From CAKAHY01 sp963522175 (GTDB lineage Bacteria; Bacillota; Clostridia; Lachnospirales; Lachnospiraceae): a stretch of DNA of 25,346 nucleotides. The first letter of the stretch is position 1. Every line of letters starts with the position of its first letter. Shown here piece by piece: positions 1-7,593 of this stretch. The translations under genes were made by a program, and so were the position numbers. The notes under the pieces are model-generated. The model was not told the origin of the DNA and did no database searches. It was given only the letters and a program-made list of their open reading frames with translations. The DNA lies in assembly GCA_963522175.1 (NCBI GenBank), contig CAUQXC010000016.1, forward strand, positions 1 to 25,346, written 5' to 3'.

Positions 1-1054
1 CAAAACATCTTTCACTAATATAGTGATTAAGTGTTCTTCTTAATTCTATAACTCCCGCTGCAAGCTTGTATTTTCGGTATTGCTTTACCGCAAAATGATT
101 CGGTTTTTCTTCTTCTAATGCGTCAAATATATAATCAACTGCATTTTTAAAGTTTTCATCTTCTTCCCTTACCTCACTTGCATCGATGAATGTAAGTAAG
201 GTTTCAAAATTTTGTTCTTCCTCAGGTGCTTCATAATATAGGTATGCTATTAAGGCTGTATAATACAAACGCTCCGCTTTACACCAAAAATCTTCCGTAG
301 ATTTTTCTCCTTCTCCCTTTGTGTTGGCAATAATGGTTTGTACAAGCTTTAAAATATCTTTTTCACTTCTTAGATATGCAAATGGATTGTAGTGCATGGA
401 TTTTTTGAAATTTATAGTATTTAGGACTTTAATTTCATATCCATTTTTTTCTAACATCTTTCCGCATTCAATTAGGACTGTTCCTTTTGGATCAGTTATA
501 ACATAGGATGAGTGCATCTGCATAAGATTAGGTTTTAAGAAGAACCGGGTTTTTCCACTTCCGGATCCTCCAATTACCAGTACATTTTTATTCCTTGCAA
601 ATTTAGGATTTTTAGGTCTACTTTCCATAGTAAGTCTTTCCGTATTAGTTAAAAGTATGTTGTTTTCAAATTTTTCGTCTACATATGACTCTATATCCGT
701 GGGACATCCCCATCTTGCAGAACCAAATTCTACTCCCTGGCGAAATTTCTTTGCATTTTTCATTTTTGTATGAACAATGAACTTTATGAGAAATGCCGTT
801 ATTAATCCTGCAAGTAAATCTTCTAGATGTATACTTAGAATAAAGCTTATCTCGTGTATTTCCAATATTCCTTGAAAAATTTTATCAATTACATCTCCTC
901 CTACATAACCTCTTATGTGTGCAAAAAATATATTTCCCAGATAAAAGAAAAAGAGATAAGGTAAGTTTTTAATTACAAACTTTTTCTTATCTCTTATGTG
1001 AAATATATTTTTTATATCCTTTAGTATTTCTTTTACAATCTTCGTCTTTACCAC
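1..1054 (-). CDS. VirD4/TcpA-type conjugative coupling ATPase, partial (N-terminal part)
   Basis: Type IV coupling protein, which in this family is a membrane ATPase that brings the relaxosome to the mating channel. The frame opens with GTG at 1054 and runs off the left edge, so about 351 residues are visible. An in-frame TAG (the stop of the preceding gene) lies three codons upstream, so GTG is the only start that keeps the membrane region. Two hydrophobic segments (around NLPYLFFFYLGNIFF and LAGLITAFLIKFIV) precede a soluble domain with Walker A GGSGSGKT at 548-571. Family landmarks include VITDPKG, MHYNPFAYL and HFAVKQYRKYKLAAG. From memory, homologues continue KLAAGKTAKSILIS. Here the protein instead reads VIELRRTLNHY after KLAAG, so the homology appears to break at about position 52. 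The gene lies downstream of the PcfB gene, as in Tn1549-like elements. Confidence 0.88.
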   Translation of the reverse strand, partial: MVKTKIVKEILKDIKNIFHIRDKKKFVIKNLPYLFFFYLGNIFFAHIRGYVGGDVIDKIFQGILEIHEISFILSIHLEDLLAGLITAFLIKFIVHTKMKNAKKFRQGVEFGSARWGCPTDIESYVDEKFENNILLTNTERLTMESRPKNPKFARNKNVLVIGGSGSGKTRFFLKPNLMQMHSSYVITDPKGTVLIECGKMLEKNGYEIKVLNTINFKKSMHYNPFAYLRSEKDILKLVQTIIANTKGEGEKSTEDFWCKAERLYYTALIAYLYYEAPEEEQNFETLLTFIDASEVREEDENFKNAVDYIFDALEEEKPNHFAVKQYRKYKLAAGVIELRRTLNHYISERCF

Positions 1055-1060
1055 TCCTTC

Positions 1061-1546
1061 CTACAAACTCTGTTCCTTATGCTTTTCTTTGATTTTATCT
1101 TTTTGAGGTGTATTTTTAACTTTTTCTCTAAAATGATTTAACTTATCTATTACAGATTCTTTCTTTTTATCTTTCCCTGCAAATTTTGCTACCGCTTCTT
1201 TAAATGCCTGTTCCATTACCTTTTCATCTTTTGCCTGAAAAAATACTATCTTATTTCCTGTAGTTAAATCTTTTTTAATACTGAATTTCACACCACTTTT
1301 ATTTAGTTCTCTTTTTAGGTTTTTTAAGTCCACATCATTTAATTCTAAGGTTTCCACTTTGCCTTTTTTTACTAAATCTTTTACTGTAGTAGGCTTTTGT
1401 TTGCCGATGAAATCCTTTAATCCGTTTTTCTCTTTTTCTGCCTTGTTAAGTATCATTTTCATCAGTTTTATTACTTCTCTTGCCGTTAGATGAAGTGCTT
1501 TTTTCTTTACTGCAATTACTTGCCTTGTAACTTCTTCATTGATCAA
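1061..1546 (-). CDS. pcfB: PcfB-family conjugation protein (DUF3801)
   Basis: A 161-residue, strongly basic and mostly helical protein. It matches the PcfB/DUF3801 family, an accessory of the coupling protein and relaxosome in Gram-positive conjugation systems. The N-terminus EEVTRQVIAVKKKALHLTAR, the central KDLVKKGK segment and the C-terminal lysine-rich tail after AKFAGKDKKK are typical. The start is TTG at 1546. Its ribosome binding site AGGTGAT straddles the stop of the upstream DnaC-like gene four bases away, so the two are likely translationally coupled. The coupling ATPase follows at once. The family assignment rests on sequence pattern and gene order. The molecular role is known only from homologues. 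Confidence 0.85.
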   Translation of the reverse strand: MINEEVTRQVIAVKKKALHLTAREVIKLMKMILNKAEKEKNGLKDFIGKQKPTTVKDLVKKGKVETLELNDVDLKNLKRELNKSGVKFSIKKDLTTGNKIVFFQAKDEKVMEQAFKEAVAKFAGKDKKKESVIDKLNHFREKVKNTPQKDKIKEKHKEQSL

Positions 1547-1550
1547 TATA

Positions 1551-2399
1551 TCACCTGCTTTCCGTGAGTATTGTGTTTACCTTTCGTGCTTTTTCTTTCA
1601 TCTTTGATATTCTTCTGTTTTCTCCTGTAAAAAGAATGGGTGTTGCCATTTCCAGTATCCTTGAATAAATTCTCTGTTCTTTCAGGTTATTGGGACTTGT
1701 AAGCTGCTTTGCACTAAGGTTAGTAGTTAAAATTATCGGTTTGTTTGCTCTATACCTGCTGTCTATGACGTTAAAAATATGTTCTGTTGCAAAAGGGGTA
1801 TCTCTTTCCATTCCAAAATCATCAATGATAAGTAGTCTATATTTATTTAGATTTTCAATATACTTATTTTTATTGATTTCAAGGTTCATCATATCATTTA
1901 AGATAACAGCAAAATTTGTCATCTTGACAGAGATTTCTTTTTCAATCAGGGCATTGGCGATACTGCTTGCCAAGTAGGTTTTTCCTGTGCCTACAGGTCC
2001 TGTAAGTAGCAAGCCTATGTTTTCTTTTTCCATTTCCTCAAATTTTCTTACATAGTTTTCTCCGATATTTCTATGCTCTAAGCTACCGTCCTCCGCTTCA
2101 AAGGTCTGGTCTTGTAAAAGTTTATCTTCAAATGCTTGTTTTCTTAAATCCGATAGGATGCTTTGATGCTCCAGTTCTTTCCACTGCTGTCTTTCTTTTT
2201 CCAATTCTTTTTCTCTGCAAATACAGTTTTTAGGTATTTTTCTTAAAGTCCCGCCTATATCCTTAAATTGCTGTTTGGGACTATGACATAGTCCACAATA
2301 AATAAGTCCGTCTTTTTCATAATCTCCGTTTTTTTCGTTCAAAACACCTTTTTCTAAACGTTCAAATACTCTCCCGAAGATGTTTTCTGTACTGTCCAT
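1551..2399 (-). CDS. DnaC/IstB-like AAA+ ATPase (helicase loader type)
   Basis: A 282-residue ATPase of the DnaC/DnaI/IstB group, in homologues a loader of replicative helicase onto DNA. Residues 35-61 carry four cysteines (CGLC ... CIC) in a likely zinc-binding N-terminal part. The AAA+ core shows Walker A GPVGTGKT at 134-141, Walker B LLIIDD at 189-194 and a sensor-type LTTNLS. The start ATG at 2399 has GGAGG six bases upstream. It lies between repA and pcfB, which fits autonomous or conjugative replication of the element. An IstB transposition helper is less likely because no transposase is nearby. Confidence 0.87.
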   Translation of the reverse strand: MDSTENIFGRVFERLEKGVLNEKNGDYEKDGLIYCGLCHSPKQQFKDIGGTLRKIPKNCICREKELEKERQQWKELEHQSILSDLRKQAFEDKLLQDQTFEAEDGSLEHRNIGENYVRKFEEMEKENIGLLLTGPVGTGKTYLASSIANALIEKEISVKMTNFAVILNDMMNLEINKNKYIENLNKYRLLIIDDFGMERDTPFATEHIFNVIDSRYRANKPIILTTNLSAKQLTSPNNLKEQRIYSRILEMATPILFTGENRRISKMKEKARKVNTILTESR

Positions 2400-2490
2400 A
2401 TGATTCCTCCATAATCTTTATAGTTTCATTTAATTTTCCTAAACCTTAAACATATTTCCTATCATCATCTTTAACTGCTATGTGTAACTA

Positions 2491-3501
2491 CTACGTGGCA
2501 TTGAAAAGCTCCTGCCATATTTCTTTATCTTTGCTGTAATCAGCATCATCTGTCTCTTGATATGCTGTCATCCCTAAGATATTGACCGGTGCATTATACA
2601 GCAGGGATAACAAGTAGGCTCTCAGGTTTGTAATCTTTTTCTTGTTTTCATTAAGAACAAGCAGAACATAGTTGATATGCTCTTTTTGTAGTGATAAAAA
2701 CTGCTCTTTTACTGTTTCATGCTCTATTATTCTACGGTTGATTCTTATATCCGTCTTACTTTGAATTGCCTCTGACATTAAGTCTATAACAAGGTCAATT
2801 TTTTCTTTCTCTTGCGGTTGTTCTTCCACAAGAAAAGAGTAGCCTATATTTTGTTTGAGTATTTTTGTTATTTCCTCCGCTTCCATATCCCCTTTTTTAC
2901 TAAGTAAAGTATCTTTGATCTCTTTTTCTCCTGAGGGGGATATGGGGGAGGTATTATTATATTCAGTATCACTATATTCAGTCTTATTAAGATCAGTATT
3001 ATTACATTGTGATTTTAACAATTCTTGTTTTGTGAAATTCACATTTCTTGAATTGTGATTTTCATCATTCTTAAATTGTGATTTACATAATTCCTGATTG
3101 GTGATTTCTTCTTGTGCATCTATTTTCTCTTTTTCTTCCTGAAGAATAAAGTTCTTTACATAGAGTATATTTGGTTTGCCAAGTCCCAATCTTTTCTTTT
3201 CAACAAGTCCTATCCCTTTTTTATCATCCAATTCCTGAAGTATCTTTGTCGCTTTCTGTGTGGCACAGCACATGATTTCTGCGATTTCTTCTATGGTAAA
3301 AATGATATATACCTTGTTTTCTTCATCAATCCAGTTATTTTTCATAGACAGGTTCATTCGGTCAAGTAAAATTCCATACAGCACTTTGGCATCACTGCTC
3401 AGTTTTGCAAATATGGGATTTGTAAATAACAGCTTGGGAATACGAAAAAAAGAAAAGCTTTCAGCTTCTTTTCCGTAATAGTAGTTAAATTTTATGCTCA
3501 T
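2491..3501 (-). CDS. repA: RepA_N-family replication initiator
   Basis: A 336-residue protein. Its first 120 or so residues match the replication initiator RepA N-terminal domain, a winged-helix DNA-binding fold found on low-GC Gram-positive plasmids and in Tn1549-like ICEs (motifs FRIPKLLFTNP, LSSDAKVLYGILLDRM, FTIEEIAEIM, LGKPNILYVKNF). A polar, asparagine-rich linker (about 130-190) with low sequence complexity follows, then a C-terminal helical domain containing TDIRINRRIIEHETVKEQFLSL. The start ATG at 3501 has AGGAGGAGGT upstream. The DNA encoding the linker holds 23-bp repeats, described separately. In RepA_N plasmids the origin lies within the rep gene, so this gene may carry its own origin. 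A terminator-like hairpin lies just upstream. Confidence 0.9.
   Translation of the reverse strand: MSIKFNYYYGKEAESFSFFRIPKLLFTNPIFAKLSSDAKVLYGILLDRMNLSMKNNWIDEENKVYIIFTIEEIAEIMCCATQKATKILQELDDKKGIGLVEKKRLGLGKPNILYVKNFILQEEKEKIDAQEEITNQELCKSQFKNDENHNSRNVNFTKQELLKSQCNNTDLNKTEYSDTEYNNTSPISPSGEKEIKDTLLSKKGDMEAEEITKILKQNIGYSFLVEEQPQEKEKIDLVIDLMSEAIQSKTDIRINRRIIEHETVKEQFLSLQKEHINYVLLVLNENKKKITNLRAYLLSLLYNAPVNILGMTAYQETDDADYSKDKEIWQELFNAT
3006..3107. repeat. Iteron-like 23-bp repeats inside repA (candidate origin)
   Basis: The core GTGA recurs at 3009, 3032, 3055, 3078 and 3101, an exact 23-bp period. Copies at 3006, 3052 and 3075 share ATTGTGATTT followed by an A/C/T spacer and ATTC(T/C)T. Copies at 3029 and 3098 are degenerate. 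Because 23 is not a multiple of 3, the repeat is not explained by a repeated protein motif. RepA_N plasmid origins are known to lie as direct repeats in the middle of rep. Shorter ATTCAGT/ATCAGT repeats sit next to it at about 2960-2992. That it acts as an origin is an inference. Confidence 0.65.
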
Positions 3502-3533
3502 ACTCTCTACCTCCTCCTATGTTTTTTATTGCA

Positions 3534-3571
3534 TCAAAAAAAGAGACAGCTGTTTTTCTTTGCTATCTCTT
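3534..3571 (-). terminator. Rho-independent terminator between bro-like gene and repA
   Basis: On the minus strand, AAGAGATAGC pairs with GCTGTCTCTT (one mismatch, arms 3562-3571 and 3541-3550, loop 11 bases) and is followed by a run of seven or more T. It lies between the stop of the Bro-N gene (3603) and the repA start (3501). It can end the upstream transcript and can also act as a read-through point for repA, since I see no clear promoter between it and repA. Confidence 0.7.
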
Positions 3572-3602
3572 GATAAATGAATTCTTTATATTTTATTTTT
3601 AT

Positions 3603-4481
3603 CTATTTTTCCTTATCGGTATCATCTTTTTTGTCTTGCTTTTTATCGAGAGGTTCTTTTACCACATCTTCAATCAATCTTGATAAATCTACTGCATTTT
3701 TTGAGGTAATAACAGGTTTTCCGGTTTTTTGTTCTATTTCTTTTCTGGCATTACCTGCTATGCTTCCTCCCTCTTTAGCAACTTTCTTATTTTCTTCCAA
3801 ACCCTGTGGGTTGGTGGTTTTTGTAAGCTCTGTTGTTGTAGCTTCTGCAAGCATATTTAAAACAATTTCAAGAGTGGTCATATTATCTCTTAGATTTTCT
3901 TTTTTCAAACCTTTCAGATTTTTATATCCTCTTGTTGTCATGCCTGACCATGCTTTTGTAATTTCATCGGTTAGTATTGCATATTCAATTCCTTTTTCAA
4001 TCCCATGATCATCCCAAGCATCGGTTAGCTCTTTTCTCACTTGGATTGCTTGAAGGCGTTGGTTAATCCATTCGCGACTGTACCCTTTCTTCAAATAGGT
4101 TTCTAAGGCTCTGTCAATCGTCAGTTCCGGATCGATAATTTCATCAATTCGCTCTTTTCCTACTTCCGCAAGCCATAATTTGAAAGGTTCTGCTTTAGGA
4201 GATGGAATGGACTGGATAATACGGAAAATTCCCTGCATATCCGCCACATCAGTTAGACGCATTTTCCCATCTGCTGCTTTCATTTTCAAAGCGTTACAAT
4301 TTGTAACGGTTTCGTTGCCTTCATCTTTTAATCTCTTTTTCAGTACTCTCCAGTATACTTGTGGATCTTTACTTTCTGTAAGTACCGCTACTACATCTAC
4401 TACTGAAAAATACCATTCTTCTTTTTCTTCATCCCAAACGGAGCGTATCTCTTTATTTTCATATAGTTTTATTTCGTCCAT
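3603..4481 (-). CDS. Bro-N/DinD-like DNA-binding protein
   Basis: A 292-residue protein. Residues about 5-110 match the Bro-N domain of phage antirepressor-like proteins (IRSVWDEEKEEWYFSVVDVVAVL, LTDVADMQGIFRIIQSIPSPKAEPFK). The central part (RGYKNLKGLKKENLRDNMTTLE) resembles the DinD/Bro C-terminal region, and the tail is a charged, lysine/aspartate-rich disordered stretch. The start ATG at 4481 has AGGCAGGTG upstream. It has its own likely promoter between parB and itself. Such genes are common in this segment of Tn1549-like ICEs. The function is unknown, with a regulatory or SOS-linked role inferred only from the domain. Confidence 0.78.
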   Translation of the reverse strand: MDEIKLYENKEIRSVWDEEKEEWYFSVVDVVAVLTESKDPQVYWRVLKKRLKDEGNETVTNCNALKMKAADGKMRLTDVADMQGIFRIIQSIPSPKAEPFKLWLAEVGKERIDEIIDPELTIDRALETYLKKGYSREWINQRLQAIQVRKELTDAWDDHGIEKGIEYAILTDEITKAWSGMTTRGYKNLKGLKKENLRDNMTTLEIVLNMLAEATTTELTKTTNPQGLEENKKVAKEGGSIAGNARKEIEQKTGKPVITSKNAVDLSRLIEDVVKEPLDKKQDKKDDTDKEK

Positions 4482-4546
4482 TATGACACCTGCCTCTTTT
4501 ATATATTAGTTTGTTAAACAGCCTTTTCTCTTGTTTATTGTTTTAT

Positions 4547-4575
4547 ATTATACATTAAATTTATTATTTTGTCTT
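4547..4575 (-). promoter_or_regulatory. Candidate promoter for the Bro-N gene
   Basis: On the minus strand, AAGACA (4570-4575) and TATAAT (4547-4552) are spaced by 17 bases, in the 95-base gap between parB and the Bro-N gene. The transcript leader contains a small dyad GTTT-gtt-AAAC near 4509-4520 that could be an operator. Seen by motif only. Confidence 0.5.
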
Positions 4576-4576
4576 T

Positions 4577-5548
4577 TCACTTGTCGGTATACCCTTTAAA
4601 ATATATTTCTAGTGCTTTTTCTATGATTTCCTCCACATCTTCCTTACTTTCTTCATATCGGAAAAATTTTTGATAAATACCCTGAGATAGCTTGATATTC
4701 TGATACTCTTTTACCTTCGGTTTTTTCAAGTTCAGCAAATATGTTACAACCATTTCTTGATTCATCTCTTCTTGGCTGTTCATCAGATGAAGTGTTTTGG
4801 CATCGCTTGGTTTTAAGGACAGTTCCAGTTCTTCACACTGCTGATATAGATATTCCTGTGTTTCTTTGGAAAGATAGGATATATCCACTGCCATTGTCAG
4901 TCCTATTTTTTCGTTATCAACCTCTTGTTTCCAAGACTTAGATAATTCATTTAATCTGAGATACCTTGCAATGGATGCCCCCGAAAGATTATATTCTTTT
5001 CCGAGTACTTTTCTGCTGTTAGTTTTATCTTCTTCTTTGCTTTCCTTTTCTATGATACCCTGCTCTAAATTGTTTATCTCTTTTTGCAAATCATTTCTCT
5101 TGCCTTGACTTGCTATTTTTTCATATCGCATTTTAAGAACAAGGGCTTTTTCTGTCGGCAATAAGTCGGAGAAAGAGCGTTGCATAAGGTTTGTTTCAAT
5201 TACATAGGTATAGGTTTGTTCTTTGGAAAGATTTTCTTTAACAATACAAGGAACAGTTTTTAGGTTCACAAGTCTGGCTGCATTAACCCGATTATGTCCG
5301 GAAAGTATCTCGTATTTATTATCGTCTTTTTTTAAGACAATAATAGGGCTTAATATGCCATTTTCTCTGACACTTTCCACCATATCGTCTAATCTCTTGC
5401 CTGTGTATAGAGTAAATGGATGGTCGTGATAATTTTCAAGCAAGTCAAGTTTTATATTCTGTATATCTCCCTGTTCCAAGATACCTGCGTCATCAAGTAA
5501 AAAATCTACGGCATCGGTGATTTCTCTTTTTAGAAGTTTTTTACTCAT
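4577..5548 (-). CDS. parB: ParB/Spo0J-family partition protein
   Basis: A 323-residue ParB-type protein, in homologues a CTP-dependent clamp that binds a centromere site. The N-terminal ParB/Srx domain shows the GHNRVNAARL motif and ETNLMQRSFSDLLPTEKA, the nucleotide-binding and dimer region. A helix-turn-helix follows (LSGASIARYLRLNELS). The start ATG at 5548 is chosen because AAAGGAGAT lies five bases upstream. A longer frame from 5581 has no such site. The start overlaps the parA stop by 8 bases, so the pair is translationally coupled. I found no clear parS palindrome. The gene probably stabilises the excised or replicating form of the ICE. Confidence 0.88.
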   Translation of the reverse strand: MSKKLLKREITDAVDFLLDDAGILEQGDIQNIKLDLLENYHDHPFTLYTGKRLDDMVESVRENGILSPIIVLKKDDNKYEILSGHNRVNAARLVNLKTVPCIVKENLSKEQTYTYVIETNLMQRSFSDLLPTEKALVLKMRYEKIASQGKRNDLQKEINNLEQGIIEKESKEEDKTNSRKVLGKEYNLSGASIARYLRLNELSKSWKQEVDNEKIGLTMAVDISYLSKETQEYLYQQCEELELSLKPSDAKTLHLMNSQEEMNQEMVVTYLLNLKKPKVKEYQNIKLSQGIYQKFFRYEESKEDVEEIIEKALEIYFKGYTDK

Positions 5549-6314
5549 GGCAGATCTCCTTTGCAAGATTGTCATATGCAATATCTACGCTGTTGCCTTT
5601 TGCATATTTTTTTATGCTTTGACCGCTGTATATGGATTCACCCACTTTGACGGTTTTGGGAATTTTGGTTTGCAATACCTCTACCTTTCCTTGATACATT
5701 TCTTCCACCTGCTGAGTAAGTAGTTTTGAAAGATTTGTCCTGTTATCACACATGGTAAGCAAAATACCTTTTACCTTTAGCCCCGAATTGACTCTCTTTT
5801 TAATTTTTTGAATGGTTTTTAAAAGTTCACTGATTCCGACGATTGCAAACAACTGCGTATCTGCTGTGATAAGCACACTGTCCGATGCACAAAGAGCATT
5901 GATGGTCAAGATATTCAGCGATGGAGAAGTGTCTATAAGGATATAGTCGTAATGCTCTTTTACCTGATTAACAATTTCTGATAGTATCTGTTCACTCCCT
6001 GTTTCTGCCCTCATTTGTGTTTCAACAGCGGATAAGTAAATGCTTGAGGGGATAATATCTATTTCATCATAAGATATGATATATTCCTCTACTGAGTAAC
6101 TTTCTTCTTCCAACTCAGCCATTAACAAATTCCCCATGGTTTTTATAGTTTCTGAGTTTCCTACATCAAAACATCTTGTCAGATTAGCTTGCGGATCAAG
6201 GTCAATGACGAATACTTTTTTGTCGAGTTCTTTTAATGAGTATGCAAGGTTTAATGTTGTGGTTGTTTTTCCAACACCACCTTTTCGATTGGCTATGGTG
6301 ATTATTTCTGCCAT
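5541..6314 (-). CDS. parA: ParA-family partition ATPase
   Basis: A 257-residue Walker-type partition ATPase of the ParA/Soj class. It has the deviant Walker A KGGVGKTT at 11-18, VIDLDPQANLT (switch I / Walker A'), and DYILIDTSPSLN as Walker B. There is no N-terminal helix-turn-helix extension, so it is the short (Soj-like) type. The start ATG at 6314 has AAAGGAG six bases upstream. It is the first gene of the ICE operon in the window. A large hairpin with a T-run lies between its likely promoter and its start, suggesting controlled read-through. Confidence 0.92.
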   Translation of the reverse strand: MAEIITIANRKGGVGKTTTTLNLAYSLKELDKKVFVIDLDPQANLTRCFDVGNSETIKTMGNLLMAELEEESYSVEEYIISYDEIDIIPSSIYLSAVETQMRAETGSEQILSEIVNQVKEHYDYILIDTSPSLNILTINALCASDSVLITADTQLFAIVGISELLKTIQKIKKRVNSGLKVKGILLTMCDNRTNLSKLLTQQVEEMYQGKVEVLQTKIPKTVKVGESIYSGQSIKKYAKGNSVDIAYDNLAKEICHE

Positions 6315-6354
6315 ATTCGACTCCTTTCGCTATTTGAGGTATATTTTAAGGTAT

Positions 6355-6420
6355 AAAAAAATAGGGATACAGTACCGAAAACTCCTTATTATCAAGGTTT
6401 TTTCTTTGTATCCCTATTAT
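6355..6420 (-). terminator. Large hairpin with T-run in the parA leader (terminator or attenuator)
   Basis: AATAGGGATACA (6360-6371) pairs perfectly with TGTATCCCTATT (6407-6418), and an inner stem GAAAAC-CCTT / AAGG-TTTTTC closes the loop. On the minus strand the hairpin is followed by seven T (6355-6361), a classic intrinsic terminator. It sits downstream of a TATAAT box at 6416-6421, so RNA starting there would begin within or next to the 5' arm. It therefore either ends transcription arriving from the recombinase/ORF6N operon or attenuates parA. Confidence 0.72.
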
Positions 6421-6442
6421 AACTCAAGCCCACTACTCTCAA
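6416..6442 (-). promoter_or_regulatory. Candidate parA operon promoter
   Basis: On the minus strand, TTGAGA (6437-6442) and a perfect TATAAT (6416-6421) are spaced by 15 bases, a slightly short spacer. The -10 box overlaps the base of the hairpin stem and is followed at once by the AGGGATACAA motif shared with the recombinase promoter. Confidence 0.5.
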
Positions 6443-6555
6443 ACTCATATTCTCATATTCTCTTTTCTATTATTGTTTGACTACCATATGAAATTACACC
6501 CTTGTGTCAAGTATTGGATACATATTTTTTCAAATTTCCAATCAACTTTTTTACT

Positions 6556-7593
6556 CTATTTTAACTTTAAAATTGGATTTTTCAAGAGCTTGTTTATCAG
6601 GTCTGCATATACTACTTGGTCAACTACTTCCGATATAGTTGTGATTCTTTGCCCTGCATCTTTGGAAGATGCTCCACAGTGGTATATCCTTTGCTTATCC
6701 GTATTCCAATCTATGATAATATACCTGTCATGGAACTCTCCACCGGATTTTTGAAACTTTATCTTTCTAAACGGATATTCTTTGCAAAAATCTTGGTATT
6801 CAAGGGTATGAAGTCCTTTACCAACATTGTCGCTGAATATAGTGATTTCTACCGATGAGGGTATATCCTTTAACAGTACAAGTGTCTTAACTCCGATATA
6901 GTTATCAACAATATAAATGCTCTTTTTTGCTATGCTGTAAATGTCCTTATAAGCAAGATTCGCTTCAATCGGCTCTCCATTTAAAAGCAAAAATCCATAT
7001 TTTAGCTGAGGATTGCTAAGATCAAGAATTAACTCGGACAGTTCAGATTTATGCACAACATTACCTAAATTGTCCACCAATCCTGCCACCTTATCTTCCA
7101 CATTCATTAAATCCCGTCTTAAATCTTGCATTTCTACGACATTACTTGTTATCTGCATGGAAAGCTGTAAAAATTCTCTTTGTCCAATCAAGCCTTGGTT
7201 TTCCACAATATAGTCTTTCATCTGCTTAAAAGTACGTATTAAGGCTTTACTCTGCTTGATCGCAAGCTCTCCTTTAAGAACCGTCATCAGCATGTAGATT
7301 CCGGCTTCACTAAAAACATAAGGTAAGTATCTTCTTCCTCCTGAACCTGTTTCCGATTTTGAGGTCGAAATTTTCGACCTCAAATTTTCCCATTCCTCTT
7401 TTGTAAGTTGAAACCTGAAATCATCGTCAAATTTCTCAATGTTATTTTTGACCTGCTCATTAAATCTTTTTGTTTCATACCCATAAATCTCTGCCAGTTC
7501 AAAGTCAAGCATTACTTTCTGTCCCCTTATGATATAAATTTTTTCTGCAAGGGATTCCTGATTTACAAGCATAATTTCGTCTTTTTTATCCAT
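6556..7593 (-). CDS. ORF6N-domain protein with PLD-like (HKD) C-terminal domain
   Basis: A 345-residue, two-part protein. Residues about 14-100 match the ORF6N domain, a DNA-binding-type module of phage and plasmid proteins (LAEKIYIIRGQKVMLDFELAEIYG, EAGIYMLMTVL). The middle is helical (about 110-185). Residues about 205-320 look like a phospholipase D-type fold: strand segments KSIYIVDNYIG and VEITIFSD, then H-D-R-Y-I-I-I-D (288-295, HxRx4D) and GASSKD (307-312). With only one HKD motif, a dimer would be needed to form an active site. The start ATG at 7593 overlaps the stop of the third recombinase (ATGGATAA), indicating translational coupling. A longer frame from 7653 lacks a ribosome binding site. 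Its task is unknown. A nuclease, or a DNA-binding regulator with a degenerate PLD domain, are the main options. Confidence 0.75.
   Translation of the reverse strand: MDKKDEIMLVNQESLAEKIYIIRGQKVMLDFELAEIYGYETKRFNEQVKNNIEKFDDDFRFQLTKEEWENLRSKISTSKSETGSGGRRYLPYVFSEAGIYMLMTVLKGELAIKQSKALIRTFKQMKDYIVENQGLIGQREFLQLSMQITSNVVEMQDLRRDLMNVEDKVAGLVDNLGNVVHKSELSELILDLSNPQLKYGFLLLNGEPIEANLAYKDIYSIAKKSIYIVDNYIGVKTLVLLKDIPSSVEITIFSDNVGKGLHTLEYQDFCKEYPFRKIKFQKSGGEFHDRYIIIDWNTDKQRIYHCGASSKDAGQRITTISEVVDQVVYADLINKLLKNPILKLK

Noticed and set aside
2960..3110. CRISPR-like repeat array
   Set aside because: The repeats are about 10-18 bases, degenerate, without unique spacers of regular size, lie inside repA, and have no cas genes nearby.
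1690..4509. Plus-strand open frames opposite the ICE genes
   Set aside because: They are antisense shadows of well-supported minus-strand genes, lack ribosome binding sites and show no family pattern.
4482..6420. parS centromere site
   Set aside because: No Spo0J-type or other clear palindromic parS was found. The AGGGATACA repeats are possible but unsupported.
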